Shown: piece after piece, positions 20,845-32,558 of the stretch | How positions within the stretch are numbered: position 1 is the first letter of the stretch | Layout: every line of letters begins with the position of its first letter | Assembly: GCA_024349245.1 (NCBI GenBank) | Contig: JALDNG010000946.1 | Coordinates: 56,987-120,986, forward strand | Source of the DNA: Neodontobutis hainanensis | Taxonomy: Eukaryota; Chordata; Actinopteri; Gobiiformes; Odontobutidae | Reading direction: 5' to 3' | DNA: 64,000 nucleotides | Made by a program: the position numbers and the translations under genes | Notes under the pieces: model-generated | Database searches by the model: none | The model's input: only the letters and a program-made list of their open reading frames with translations | Told to the model about the DNA's origin: nothing

Positions 20845-20958
20845 AGCCACTTTGTTTTAATGGCCTGCATACAGGAGTGGGGCAGGGCTGTTCAAAACGG
20901 CTGGTCTTGAGGCATGTTCCATATTTGCTGTTGTTTGACCTGGAAAATCTGCCATCAG
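20845..20958 (+). other. exon-like segment, plus strand (unidentified)
   Basis: A pyrimidine tract and CAG acceptor precede 114 nt that are open in one frame ('LRHVPYLLLFDLENLPS'), followed by a GTAAAA donor. A second exon-like piece with matching phase lies at 27494-27552, beyond ERV1, which would then sit in the intron. The family is not recognised and a chance match is possible. Confidence 0.3.
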
Positions 20959-21019
20959 GTAAAAGTTTTACCTTCATACAATAACTTTTAATAATGTTAG
21001 CATTGTGCTGTTTGTGTAC

Positions 21020-21156
21020 TCTAGTCCTGGACTTGGACTTGGACTTGCTTTTTTATGGCTCTGACTCAAACTTGGACTCGTTTATTCTCAGACACAAGGA
21101 CTAGAGACTTGACTTGGACTTGGACTTGGACTCAAACACTGAGGACTTGAAAGTGA
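21020..21156. repeat. dispersed 'GGACTTGGACTTG' repeat, split by ERV1
   Basis: A run of GACTTG-type hexamers and the phrase CTCTGACTCAAACTTGGACT. It continues on the far side of ERV1 at 27297-27340. A second copy at 32430-32558 abuts the LTR of Gmr1 copy 2. It looks like a short interspersed repeat with an internal minisatellite. Confidence 0.65.
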
Positions 21157-21554
21157 TGTAATGGGAAAATGATATTTTCCTCTTTCACATGCTCTGTGCT
21201 GTCTTTGACTGCAGCAGAATGATATGTGCACCACCTGTGCTACTGTTTTCAAACTAATACAATTGTCTTATACAGAGACAAATGCTGATTCATGTTAGAC
21301 GGCTCACTCTCTGAGAGCCAGTGTTTCATTTTTCTTATCTGCTGTGATTTCAGTATAAATTCTAAGCCTGCCTAGTTAACATTGGGACTGTTCATGCAAC
21401 CCTGTACACAGACAGATTTGTATGCTCATTCCTCCTTTTGCAAAAGATGTCTCTGAATTCTTTTTTTCCTTTTTCCTTAAATAAATCACAAAAATACATC
21501 TGTTGTTTTCTCTCAAACTTATTCCACAATAATATATTTATTTTTTCAACCACA
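21157..21554 (+). repeat. 5' LTR of ERV1
   Basis: TGTAATGGG...CAACCACA. It contains a TATA-like GTATAAATTC and an AATAAATCAC polyadenylation signal. Same length as the 3' LTR, with five single-base differences counted by eye. Confidence 0.95.
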
Positions 21555-21559
21555 ATTCT

Positions 21560-21577
21560 TGGTGTCAGAAGTGGTAT
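21560..21577 (+). promoter_or_regulatory. primer-binding site of ERV1, tRNA-Leu type
   Basis: TGGTGTCAGAAGTGG starts six bases after the LTR. It is complementary to the 3' end of vertebrate tRNA-Leu(CAA) including the CCA tail. One mismatch follows (GTAT for GGAT). Confidence 0.7.
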
Positions 21578-22089
21578 CGAAGATTGACGGCTGGACCCGG
21601 CTGAAGGACAAGGGTGTCATCAACCAGACCGCTCCAAGAGGTCTCCTCTTCCCCACATTTTCTTCTGGACGGGAGGATTGTCCGATGCCGACCCTCCAAT
21701 CGTCATCTCTCGATCCAACGTACTCAAATAACCTCCAAACGGTAAAATTATTACAAATTTATTAAATTAAGAGAAAACATTTTGTAACAGTGTCTAAAGG
21801 TGATTTTTTTGACTGTAACAAAGCCTAGACCAGGAATGGTCTATTATTATTACCATAAGTCAGGATTGACTGAGCAGGATTGCCATAAAAAGAGTAATAA
21901 TAATTTCTGAAAGGGTTTTTTAGTTGTTTTTAGTTTTTGTTAGTCTTGTGTTGTTGTTTTGTGTTGGTTTTTGTTAGTTTTTGTGTTGGTTTTAGTAGTT
22001 CTAAAGTTTCTCTATAATCTGTCTGAACCATAAATACTGACGAGTATTTAATCAATCTGAAATATGGGATCCAATACAAGTAAAAACAG

Positions 22090-24296
22090 TCCTCACATGG
22101 ACATCTGAGGCTGACTCTGCATTTACTCATTTGAAACTGCTACTACAGACAGCCCCTGCATTGGCATTGCCAAACCCTGACAAGCCTTTCTTCCAATTTG
22201 TTGACGAACGTGATGGTTGTATGAATTCTGTTCTCGCCCAAAAACAGGGACAGCTGCTGAAGCCTGTGGGTTACTTCTCGACACACCTTGATCCTGTTGC
22301 TAGAGGCCACCCACCATGTCTCTGTGCTTTAGCAGCCTGTGAAGCAGGCCCTCTCGTCCCTATGTAGGCTACAGTCATCTCACTTTTTTTGCTCCACATG
22401 CTGTCTCCAACATTCTGACTGAACAAAAGACAGCTCACTTGACCCCTGCTCGTCAGCTACGTTACAACTGCTCTCCTTCTGAACCTACCAAATGTTGAGG
22501 TTAAACGTTGTAATACTCTCAACCCTGCTACACTCCTGCCTCTCTCAGAGGAGGGAGAACCTCACTGTTGTCTCTCTGAACTTGACCTTATCTGTCTGCC
22601 AAGACTTGATTTGACTGACACTCCTCTTTCTAATCCTGAACTCATTTTTATGTAGATGGTTCAGCTTCCAAGGACCCAACCACTGGTTCTGCACACGTTG
22701 GATATGCAGTTGTGGACGATCATGCAACAGTGACGTCATCTCCTCTCAGTCCTCGGTTATCAGCGCAAGCAGCAGAACTAATTGCCCTGACCAAAGCCTG
22801 TCAATTGGCATCTGGTAAAACAGTTAACATTTACACAGACAGTCAATATGCATTTGGTGTTCTACACAACCACGCAGCACTTTGGCGCCACAGAAAATTC
22901 CTCAAATCTGATGGCAAACCCATTTCACACAAAGATTTGATTTCTGATCTTTTAGATGCAGTGCTACTCCCATCCGCCGTGGCAGTAAGTGTTCTGCACA
23001 TAGCTCTGCCAAAGACACAGTCTCTCTAGGTAATGCACGAGCAGACGCAGCTGCAAAAGCAGTGTCACTCACACCCTACGTTGTTACATTACTCTCCCAG
23101 ACAACGGATCAAACTTGTACCCACTCTGACATTGTTTCACTCTCTGATTTGGCTCGCATCTCCACTCCAGCAGACAAAGCTGCTTGGAAAAAGAAAAACT
23201 GTACAAACACAAATAGTGTTTGGATGGGCCCTAATGGCAATCCATGTCTTCCTCAAGCCCTCTTCCTGCCTTTTGCAAAAATGTTACATGGCGTTGACCA
23301 TGTATCAAAAGAGGGAATGAGAAAAGACCTTCAAAGACATTGGTTTACTGTGGGGTTTAACAAATTTGCTGAAGATTTTTGCTCAAAATGCTTCATCTGC
23401 TTAACCAACAATTCTAAAGGTAACTCCTACAACAAAACAGACGTTGGTCACAAACCCACCTCCAGGCCTTTTGTCCACATTCAAATGGACTTCATTGAGT
23501 TAACACCCTGCGAAGGTAATAAATAGTCTTGTAATAGTTGACATGTTTTCAAAGTGGGTAGAAGCATTCCCAACAAAACACTGCACTGCTGACTCAGTAG
23601 CAAAAATCCAAAATAATTCCTCGCTGGGGACTTCCGAACCTAATTACAGTGATAACGGTACTCATTTTGTAAATTACATTCTGAAAACACTGAGTGAACA
23701 CCTAAAATTTGACCTGAAAACTCATTGCTCCTACCATCCAGCTTCTGGAGGAGCTGTAGAAAGAGAAAATGGCACTCTGAAACGCAAATTGGCAAAAATA
23801 TCTGAATTAACAGGTAAAACCTGGGTAAAATGTCTGAATATTGCTTTGATGTACCTGAGGATGAGAGTGCGCACGTGAAATAACCTTTCTCCCTTTGAGA
23901 TAGTGTTTGGACAACCTCCTGGAATTGGGTTTGGACCCCATCTAAACCTGCAGCACTGGCCGATAGTACTCTGCCAGACCCAATGATATCCTATTGTATT
24001 TCACTCTCTAATATTCTCTCTGATATTAGATCTCAGGGCTTGATTCCCTGCCCAAACCAGCCACCCACCAGTTCCACAAACTCCAGCCTGCCGACTACAT
24101 CCTGGTGAGAAACCTGAGGAAGCGCAGCTGGAGAGACAAACCCTGGTGTGGACCCTATCAGATCCTGCTCACAACCCACACGGCTGTGAAGGTCACAGAA
24201 AGAGCCCCTTGGATCCATGCACAACACTGCAAGAAGATTCCTCCACCTGACCAGCTCGTCAACTGCTCCCCCACTGTCAAAGAGGGGACCCAGTGA
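22090..24296 (+). pseudogene. ERV1 pol remnant: RT connection, RNase H, integrase
   Basis: Pieces in order: RT connection region (22131-22367), RNase H with the 'YVDGSA' start and 'NIYTDSQYAF' block (about 22650-23029), integrase zinc-binding domain (about 23280-23400), integrase core with 'QMDFIEL' Asp, 'DNGTHF' Asp and 'GGAVERENG' Glu (23480-23878), and C-terminal domain (24105-24296). Integrase would join viral cDNA to host DNA. Frameshifts and stops separate the blocks, so no complete enzyme can be made. Confidence 0.85.
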
Positions 24297-24636
24297 ATGA
24301 TCACAAAAGTAAGAGGCTTGTCCCGAGAACAAGCTCCTACGTGGGAAATCTGAGGTGAGACCTTAGCTCTACCTCCATCGTTGACTACATGGGAAGACTG
24401 AGGTGAGATTTTGGCTCACCTCCTCCGCTGAAACTGCTCTGGTGAATGCAGTTCAACGTTGAGACCAGTACCGAGAGCTGGTCCCACCTACAATCAAGTT
24501 TATGAAAGACTCTGTACCACCTGAAGAAATAGAGCTGACCGTTTTCAGCAAATTCAACAGCGTAACTATAACATGTGACACACACTCATCTGTCCCACAG
24601 TTCCTCACATCACTGATAACCAGTTTTATACTGACA

Positions 24637-24640
24637 AATA

Positions 24641-24699
<59 letters not shown>
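24637..24699. repeat. (TA)n microsatellite in ERV1
   Basis: About 30 TA units between pol and env of ERV1. The open frames across it are low-complexity artefacts. Confidence 0.95.
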
Positions 24700-24702
<3 letters not shown>

Positions 24703-24868
24703 GTTCTTTATTGCATTTAAAATTGCTCTAATGATTAATTTTTGAAGATTTATTAAACAATCATTACATACTCATACATGTAAATGTTATGATAACTGCT
24801 TAATTTTATTTTATTTGTTACTATCATTTAATTATCGCTGATATTGAACAGATCTTTGAACATTAAAA

Positions 24869-26404
24869 ATGGACGGACATCATCCTTGGCATCCGTTTAG
24901 ACTCCCAGGCTTGTGTGGTCTAAGGGGAACCACGTGCTTTTTGTTACTTTTATCTTCACTTATTGTAATATCTACTCTGGCTATTAACAGACCACACTTC
25001 CCATTCTACTACTAACACAACTCTGCCAAGTCTGACCACGCCTCTGACAAACCCCCACCGTGTTCGCGCTCAGTCTATTACAATGTCACAATCACACCTA
25101 ACTCCTGGATAATGGCCCTGCAGTTGGAAGCGAGAAAATACACCAATACTTCCTGCTATGTTTGCGCACGCATACCACATGCTCGAGGACATTCTGTTCC
25201 AATGCAACCGTTTCCTGCTAACCTTACTGAAACTGTATCTGTCCTGTTAGCTTTTAGCATTACATCCTCATTGCAAAATGACAAATTAATTTTGAAAACT
25301 GATACTACACTTCTCAACCACACCTGGATAAATTTTAATCATACCGCCGTTAGATGGTACAATGTTACTGCTTTACCAATACGCACGGACACTAAAAAAG
25401 CCTTGTATACTCCAATAATGCTTTGTCTGGCCCATATCTCATTCACTGTCTCTGTTTGTTTTGAGCTAGCTTGCTCTAGCAACCGTACATTTGTAGGAGC
25501 CACCCAACACTGTAATTTTACTTCGCCTGTTGCTTGTGGCCTCCTGCCACTGTGCCTTGCACCAATAAGTGGGGTGCACCTTTTCTTGGAAGACTTAATA
25601 CCTCTCTTCCCTGTAACCCCGGCTGTTTTTCATGTCCGTCTTTATTGATGGACTTCCAGTGAGGACGGTTATGGACAGCTTGTCCATTATGTGTGGCAAT
25701 GTGGTCCCAAGGTATATCAGGTCCTTCCCCCAGGGTGGTGCGGCACCTGTCATATGGCCAAACTTAAGCCTGGTGTGGTACTTACTGATACATTGCATTC
25801 TTATCACACTGATTATTCACATCGTTACTTCCCTGGCTCTCATCACCGCTCCAAGCGAAACACACGCACTAGAATAGCCCCAAACCTAAAATTATTTGGG
25901 GCTTTGTTCCTGGTGGGGAACAGTTAATAACGCCCATGCCATTGATAAACTTGCTTTAGACCTTGAGAATTTGACTAGTCTCACCACGCAAGGTTTTGAA
26001 CAAACTACCAAATTACTGAAAATATTAGGAAATACTGAACTACAGGACCGCATGGGCCTTGACTATCTTTAGCTGCCTCAGGAGGTCTTTGCCACGTCAT
26101 TGGCCAAGAGTGCTGTACCTGGGCCCCTGAGGATCTTGACAATCTGACACATATCATCTCACATATGAATGACCTTTTAATTCGCCAACGAGCCTCTGAT
26201 ACCCTCACTCCAGACGGGTGGTCTTGGTTCATGGGCGGTGTTTGGAAAACATGGTTAACTAAACTCGCAGGCCTACTTTTAGTGGCTATTATCCTTCTTT
26301 TCCTTGTCTCCTGCTGCATTATCCCGCTCATCCGAAGATTAGTGACTTCTCTTTTTAACCTGCAACTGGCTAAACTCTATGTTGAATTGCCTCAACATGA
26401 CTAA
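24869..26404 (+). pseudogene. ERV1 envelope gene, broken
   Basis: ATG at 24869 opens a signal-peptide-like stretch (CFLLLLSSLIVIS) and stops at about 25014. The surface subunit continues in 25112-25648 with several N-X-S/T sites, then shifts frame and shows a CXXC motif (WCGTC) near 25740. An RSKR cleavage-like site lies near 25855. The transmembrane subunit has a CX6CC motif near 26090-26115 and a hydrophobic anchor near 26265-26330, and ends at 26404. CXXC plus CX6CC is the gamma-type covalently linked env arrangement. At least three frame breaks and a stop make it non-functional. Confidence 0.8.
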
Positions 26405-26882
26405 GACCACAACTCAGACACCTCTGCTCTTGATTGTGACATATAGTCACCAAAGCAATCACAGCTTTTGAACCTGATAATTTTAATTTTTGTTATTTTA
26501 GACACGCTAAGGCTAAAATTGTGGACTTACATGTGGTGTTTTTAAATTTTTTCACTAATGCTTTCTTTGAGGTAAAGTGTTAATTGACTTGAAGGTTTTT
26601 AAGTTTTACAAAGTGATTAGTTTTGTGAATATTTTTCATCTAATGCTTATGTTTAACCTTAGTGAGTTACGCCGCCTGTGAGGGAGTAGCTGTGGTCTTC
26701 TTTTCCCAGCGTTAGGTCAGCTACTGATAGTATGAAATGTTTCTGCTTGATTTAGTCAGCCCTCGGCTGGGTTTTTGGCACCACAACAGTAGTACAACTC
26801 ACAAAGCTAAGGTTAATTTGATTTATGTTTTGTAACCTCATTGACTTTTGATTGATTTTGGTTAATCAATTGTGTTTGATCA

Positions 26883-26894
26883 AAAGGAGGGAAT
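26883..26894 (+). promoter_or_regulatory. polypurine tract of ERV1
   Basis: AAAGGAGGGAAT ends directly at the TG of the 3' LTR, the expected plus-strand primer position. Confidence 0.8.
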
Positions 26895-27292
26895 TGTAAT
26901 GGGAAAATGATATTTTCCTCTTTCACATGCTCTGTGCTGTCCTTGACCGCAGCAGAATGATATGTGCACCACCTGTGCTACTGTTTTCAAACTGATACAA
27001 TTGTCTTATACAGAGACAAATGCTGATTCATGTTAGACGGCTCACTCTCTGAGAGCCAGTGTTTCATTTTTCTTATCTGCTGTGATTTCAGTATAAATTC
27101 TAAGCCTGCCTAGTTAACATTGGGACTGTTCATACAACCCTGTACACAGACAGATTTGTATGCTCATTCCTCCTTTTGCAAAAGATGTCTCTGAATTCTT
27201 TTTTTCCTTTTTCCTTAAATAAATCACCAAAATACATCTGTTGTTTTCTCTCAAACTTATTCCACAATAATATATTTATTTTTTCAACCACA
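26895..27292 (+). repeat. 3' LTR of ERV1
   Basis: 398 bp, the same ends as the 5' LTR, followed by the GTGA duplication and the continuation of the interrupted repeat. Confidence 0.95.
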
Positions 27293-27552
27293 GTGACTTG
27301 GACTCAAAACTGGAGACTCGACTACAACACTGGGACATGCTGTTAATGTGAGCAGGAGAGTCTGTGGTGCTCCCATTGGCTGTAAGTTGTACTTGTTCCT
27401 GCAACAAGACAATGTGCATATTTTATTACATAAGGGAGACTTGAAAATATTTGGCAGACTTATTCTATGTGTTTTATTTCACTACCTTTAAAGGGTCTTG
27501 GCAAAACATCTCACACGGCGTTGCCACAGGACAGTGGTCAGGTGAAGTCAAG

Positions 27553-28243
27553 GTAAGTACCTATCAGAGAAATATTCAGCTGTTCGTCCAGTGGTTCACA
27601 AAGTAACTTGTTAGCAGCAAGCTAAAGTCTAATTTTACAAGGCGTTTCAATGAAGCCCCAAACAAGTGTCTTTAGTCACTAATATGAGTTTATTAAGTGA
27701 GCTTTGATTAAGAGCCGCTGTTGGAAAATCTAATGGAGTGGTGAAAAGAAAAGCATCACTGTATGAATAAAAAAAATAAACCTGAAGCAAGTGCTGAAAA
27801 ACTATTTTATTTGAATATAAGTTCTATGTTATGTTAAAAACACGTCATTTTTAAAGCCAAGCTGTAATGTTGAGTGAAAAATCTACTGATGTCTCAAAGA
27901 GAGTGAGTTTGTATATTGTGACAAAACTGTAACATTTATGAGCTAATACTAATTCCATATGATTAGGTTTTATTTCTTATTGTGTTCTAAAGATTTTTAT
28001 GAGAACATTTAAAACAGCATATATTTTATTCATATATTTTTTTATGTAAATCCAACAGACTTTTTTTTAGTAAAGGAAAAGTTGGGTACAATTATAGGCA
28101 TTTGAAGATACAGGTGTGAATTTCAATAAATAAATAAAAACCTTTGTGTTTTTGAATAGGTCAGGTGTAAAATTAAGATAAGTTGTGTTTAGCTCATTTT
28201 AATTTTCAGATTTAGTACATAAGCCTTTGACACGTTGTGGCAG
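27553..28243. other. no gene recognised
   Basis: AT-rich, only short frames; possibly intronic to the neighbouring exon-like segments. Confidence 0.4.
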
Positions 28244-28910
28244 GTGGGGAGAATGCAGTCGGTGAGAGCTCTACGTTGGTGAGAGTAGAAATTGTGAGAC
28301 GAGAACATGAGCGCCAAGTCGTTGTGCCGTCTGCTGCAGACTCTGACTCCAGGGGAGAACATTTACTTTCTGACAAGTAAGTCTTAGTTATATTGAGTCT
28401 ATGCTTGTCATTTGAAATGTGCTATATAAATAAACTGTATTATTCTTGTTATTGTTATGAAATAAGGGAGAGTGAGGATAGCAGCCAGAGTGAAGGTGCC
28501 AGTGGAGCTGAGGGTTTTTCCGGCCGTGCTGCTGTTTCAGTTTCTAACACAGGAGGACGGAGAGGAGAGGAGTCAGGTTTGGGAGAAGAGAAATGTGGGT
28601 GAGAGGCGGAGGCCCAGGGAGAGGCCGAGGAAGAGATTATAGCTACGGGCCTATCACTGAAGATGAGGACTGGAAGTTCATCAGGAGTGGATAAAGCCTT
28701 TTGATGAACTCACTGGCACACACAATTTTTGGAACCTTGTTACAATTAAAGACTAACCGTTATGCTCATCGGGTTTTATCCTCAAAACAGCTGAAGCCAC
28801 AGTCCAGGTTTTATAAGCGGTACATTGTATGTGTATCTGAAATGAAGGCTTTCCTGGCTTTGCATCTGTCTATGGGGCTTGTCGAGAAGCCGAGACTGAA
28901 GATTATTGCA
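28244..28910 (+). pseudogene. piggyBac transposase-derived N-terminal exons
   Basis: Exon 28244-28376 and the exon from 28467 join in phase across a GTAAGT...AAG intron and read an acidic Ser-rich N-terminus (DSDSRGEHLLSDK then ESEDSSQSEG). A Gly/Arg-rich stretch (PGRGRGRDYSYG) follows in another frame. From 28650 comes 'TEDEDWKFIRS', then 'TNRYAHRV' and 'SEMKAFLALHLSMGLVEKP', which fit the start of the piggyBac DDE transposase. The catalytic domain is absent after about 28910. Stops and frameshifts between blocks make it non-functional. It resembles PGBD-type domesticated genes, but a plain element remnant is equally possible. Confidence 0.6.
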
Positions 28911-29563
28911 CACAACAATGATTGTGTTTGTGCCCCTGGGCCAATGAAGGACTCAGAGCTGGAGCCTGGCCCGAGGCAAGACCTCCAGCACCAGGCTGCA
29001 CCGCCTCTGCTACTCTCCCCAGCCTCTGGCCTCTCAGTCCGGGCTACACGGGCCCGGTACAGCCCCTGGTTCTCCTTAAAAAAACATTACATTTTCTTCA
29101 CATGTAACTCCTTCTAGGAACGAGGAGGTCAAGCCGTAACCTGGCCCTGGGCTCAACACTGTGGGTTTTTATTTTATTTTAGCCAAAAAAGCTTGAATCA
29201 AGCACTGACTTTTACTCCATCCAAGAGGGTCAATAGACGGTCAAAAGCTGTGCAACAACGCACCATCAGTAGTCCTTTTAACAAACCTGTTGACTCTTTT
29301 AGCCAAACTAACCTCGTTTGCCTCTTAACATTTGTTCTAGTGAAAAGACTGGACAAAACTAATGTGTGAAGAGAACTCCTTTCCCTCTGTCTCTGGTGGG
29401 ACTGCTCTGTGCTCCGCTATGTCAGTTCTAGACTCTGAAGGGTTACCGATGATAAAGCATGCCTCTAAGGCTCTGATCAGAGGGAGAGAGAGAAAAGAGG
29501 CAAAACGCTGGTTCCGTGGTTTCTCTTTCTCAAAGCTTTATTTTTGGGATAACACAGTTTATA
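28911..29563. other. no gene recognised
   Basis: Short GC-richer stretch (28920-29070), then AT-rich DNA. Nothing identifiable up to the Tc1 element. Confidence 0.4.
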
Positions 29564-30795
29564 CAGGTGCTGGTCATATAATTTAGAAAATCCTTAAAAG
29601 TTGATTTATTTTACTAATTCCATTAAAAAGTGGAACTTGTATATTATTCATTACACACAGACTGATATATTTCAAAAGTGTATTAATTTAAATGTTGATG
29701 ATTATAATAAAATCCCAAATTCAGAAAATTTGAATATTACTTATGACCAATACAAAGGAAAGATGTTTAGAAATCTTGGCAAACTGAAAAGTATGAACAT
29801 GAAAAGTATGATCATGTATAGCACTCAATACTTAGTTAGGGCTCTTTTTGCCTGAATTACTGCAGCAATGCGGCGTGGCATGGAGTCGATCAGTCTGTGG
29901 CACTGTTTAGGTTGCTCTGATAGTGGCCTTCAGCTCTTCTGCATATTGCCTCATCCTTTTCACAATACCCTTCTCTCTGGGGTTAAGGTCAGGCGAGTTT
30001 GCTGGCCAAGTTAGAACAGGGATACCATGGTCCTTAAACCAGGTACTGGTTGCTTTGGCACTTGGTGCAGGTGCCGAGAAATCTGCATCTCAAAAAGTTG
30101 GTCAGCAGCCAGAAGCATGAAGTGCTCTAAAACCTCCTGGAATATGGCTGCGTTGACCTTGTACCTCAGAAAACACAGTGGACCAACACCAGCAGATGAC
30201 ATGGCTCCAAAGCATCACTGACTGTGGAAACTTTACACTGGACTTCAAGCAACGTGGATTGTGTGTCTCTCCTCTCTTCCTCCAGACTCTGGGACCCTGA
30301 TTTCCAAAGGAAATGCAAAATTTACTTTTGTCAGAGAACATAACTTTGGACCACTCAGCAGCAGTCCCAGGCGAGATGCTTCTGAAGCTGTCTGTTGTTC
30401 AAGAGTGGCTTGACACAAGGAAAGCGAAGCTGAAACCCATGTCTTGAATACGTCTGTGCGCAGTGGTTCTTGAAGCACTGACTCCAGCTGCAGTCCACTC
30501 TTTCTGAATCTCCCTCACGTTTTTGAATGGGTTTTGTGTCACAATCCTCTCCAGGTTATCACTATTGCTTGTTCACTTTTTTGAGTTTATTAGCTGATTA
30601 GAGTGTGGCACCAGGGCTCTTCAATATTGAACCTTTTCACAATATTTAAATTTTCTGAGATACTGAATTTGGGATTTTCCTTGGTTAAAGAAAAGTGTTT
30701 CATGAATAAATATAATATACAAGTTTCACTTTTGAATGGAATTAGTGAAATAAATCAACATTTTGATGATTTTCTAATTATATGTCCAGCACCTG
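29564..30795 (-). mobile_element. Tc1/mariner element, transposase on minus strand, degraded
   Basis: It begins CAGGTGCTGGTCATATAA and ends TTATATGTCCAGCACCTG, with TA on both sides (29562-29563, 30796-30797), the Tc1 target duplication. Minus-strand fragments encode Tc1 transposase pieces, for example 'KFCISFGNQGPRVWRK' in the DDE domain (about 30240-30340). It is 1.23 kb, shorter than a typical 1.6-kb Tc1, with internal deletions and many stops. Confidence 0.85.
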
Positions 30796-30899
30796 TAATT
30801 TAATGTGCTCATATTTTCATGTGCCCATATGCCCTTAGTGTGTATGCATGTGGAGTGAGGGGGCTAGGAGGAATGAGACAGGAAGTAGTGGAAGTTGTA

Positions 30900-31560
30900 C
30901 CTGTGATGCATTCCTTCCCAGTTCTACCTTTCCCATCAAAGACCTGGTGGTGGTCGAGGAAACGGCGGAGATCTCCTACAGATTGGAGCTTGAAATGGGG
31001 AAGGTGTGCACATATTTTGTAAGCCTGTATAATGAGCATTTTGCAGTATTTTATGACACATTTCAGCTTGAAGAGTATTAGACCAAAATCATATGCAGAC
31101 AAGATAGTGAAGATGGTAAAATTGAAGAACTAGAAGCTCCCAGACGCCTACAATGAAGCAGACTTAGAGGGGATCAAGATGGAGATTAAACAAGTGGAGG
31201 CCTTGATTCAAGACCTGCAGCTTTCAATCAAACCTGCACCAATGTCTTCAAGTCTTTGCATGTAGAGGTAAGTATACGGCCAGCTGTCACGCAGTAAATA
31301 AGGGTCTGATTCAATTAAATTGGCAATGGCCATTTGATCATTTAAATGTTTATTTCAGATAACAGCCATGTTGGGCACACTGGATGCACTGGAGAAGAAC
31401 TATGACAAGAACCTGGTGCTGGTGACACTGAGTACATCAAGATCCAGCTGCAGCTTGAGGAGAGTGAGAGACGCCACCAGGAAATCTTCAGAGTCAGTAA
31501 GCCATCGTGAGCCAGCTCAATGCTCATCTAAGTTCAGGGTGCACATATGGAGGGAGGGGA
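30900..31560 (+). pseudogene. coiled-coil protein exons, unidentified, broken
   Basis: A frame at about 30930-31081 reads 'EETAEISYRLELEMGK'. Near 31130-31270 follows 'EIKQVEALIQDLQLSIKP'. A donor at about 31270 (GTAAGTAT) joins in frame to an acceptor at about 31358, giving 'LHVE' then 'ITAMLGTLDALEKNYDKN', then after a frameshift 'YIKIQLQLEESERRHQEIF'. The composition suggests an alpha-helical coiled coil. I do not recognise the family. Confidence 0.4.
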
Positions 31561-31639
31561 AAAGACTCAAGCCCATTCCAGAGCGTGAGTCTGTGTACTG
31601 GTGCTCTGGTTACTCTAGTCCAAGCATATTAGGTTAAAT

Positions 31640-32049
31640 TAGGTTCTACACCAACTACAAATGCTTCATTCTAAGAAGCCCCTTCCTGCATCATAGCTTA
31701 CTAGTTTATTTTTCACAAATATAACACAAAAACAACTAACACTGAATTATTTTAACATATTTAAAGAAAGAACAAAGAACTTTAAATTGTGAGATCTGTT
31801 TATAAGTCATTTCTTGAAGCTATTTATAGATGTTTTAGTTCTAGACTATTCCACAGGTTAACTTTCTGAACAGACAGACATGTCTGTTTGACGTTAGTTG
31901 TGATCTGAGTTTACTGAACACGAGTGTTCGTCAGGAGCAGAGTTCATCTAAAACAGGTTCTGTCTTATTTTAAACATTATTTTTGCTATTTTAAATTTGA
32001 CTAAGTGATTACCTTTCAGTAAGTTAGAGTTTATGAGCAGCTTGTTTGT
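31640..32049. other. no gene recognised
   Basis: AT-rich DNA without open frames of interest. Confidence 0.4.
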
Positions 32050-32345
32050 TGGGTGAAAATAATCTCTTTTATTTAGAATAAAATGTCACCAATCCATCTT
32101 TATACAATGCCCCTGATGCCATATCTTTCAGGTTTTCTTAACAGAACTTTGTGATCAATGGTGTCAAGGCTTTCTTCAAGTCTATGAAAATTCCATTTAT
32201 GGGATTTTTATTTATTGTAGATGTTATTTTTTCAACCAGCTCAATTACAGCCATTTCTGTGATTCGATTTGCTTGTAAGCCATATTGATGGATTGTTTTG
32301 ATATTTTATATAATTACATTTTTAGATTGGGATGACTTTAGCTAT
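32050..32345 (-). mobile_element. LINE reverse-transcriptase fragment
   Basis: On the minus strand 'LQANRITEMAVIELVEKI' and 'GIFIDLKKAFDTIDHKVL' match the conserved FDT(I/V)DH block of Jockey/CR1-superfamily reverse transcriptases. Only about 300 bp remain. Confidence 0.65.
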
Positions 32346-32429
32346 TTTCATGTTGTCCCTCAGAAGGAGGAGACGACTCTGGCCCTTCTTGTGCAGGGCA
32401 TTGGTGTTGTGGGCAGAGATGGAGTAGTC

Positions 32430-32558
32430 ATCAAGATCAGTTTTGTGCCTCGACTCGGACTTGGACTTAATTTTTTATTGCTCTGACTCAAACTTGGACT
32501 CCTTTATTCTCAAACACAAGGACTCGAGACTTGCCTCGGACTTGAGCACAAAGGACTC
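32430..32558. repeat. dispersed 'GGACTTGGACTTG' repeat, second copy
   Basis: Same phrases and order as 21020-21156, including CTCTGACTCAAACTTGGACT. The LTR of Gmr1 copy 2 starts immediately after it. Confidence 0.65.

Larger units (their letters stand above)
21157..27292 (+). mobile_element. endogenous retrovirus ERV1 (gamma/epsilon-like), internally deleted
   Basis: Two 398-bp LTRs, a 4-bp GTGA target duplication (21153-21156, 27293-27296), a primer-binding site, a polypurine tract, pol downstream of the reverse-transcriptase palm, and env. Between the leader and 22090 no gag, protease or main reverse-transcriptase sequence is recognisable. All remaining frames are broken. The 4-bp duplication, CXXC/CX6CC env architecture and gene order fit class I fish ERVs. 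By eye the two LTRs differ at five positions, so insertion was fairly recent. Confidence 0.9.

Noticed and set aside
18513..30795. a herpesvirus-piggyBac fusion like medaka Teratorn, suggested by the acidic gene plus piggyBac remnant
   Set aside because: No herpesvirus gene was recognised, the piggyBac piece is 8 kb away beyond an ERV, and no shared termini exist.
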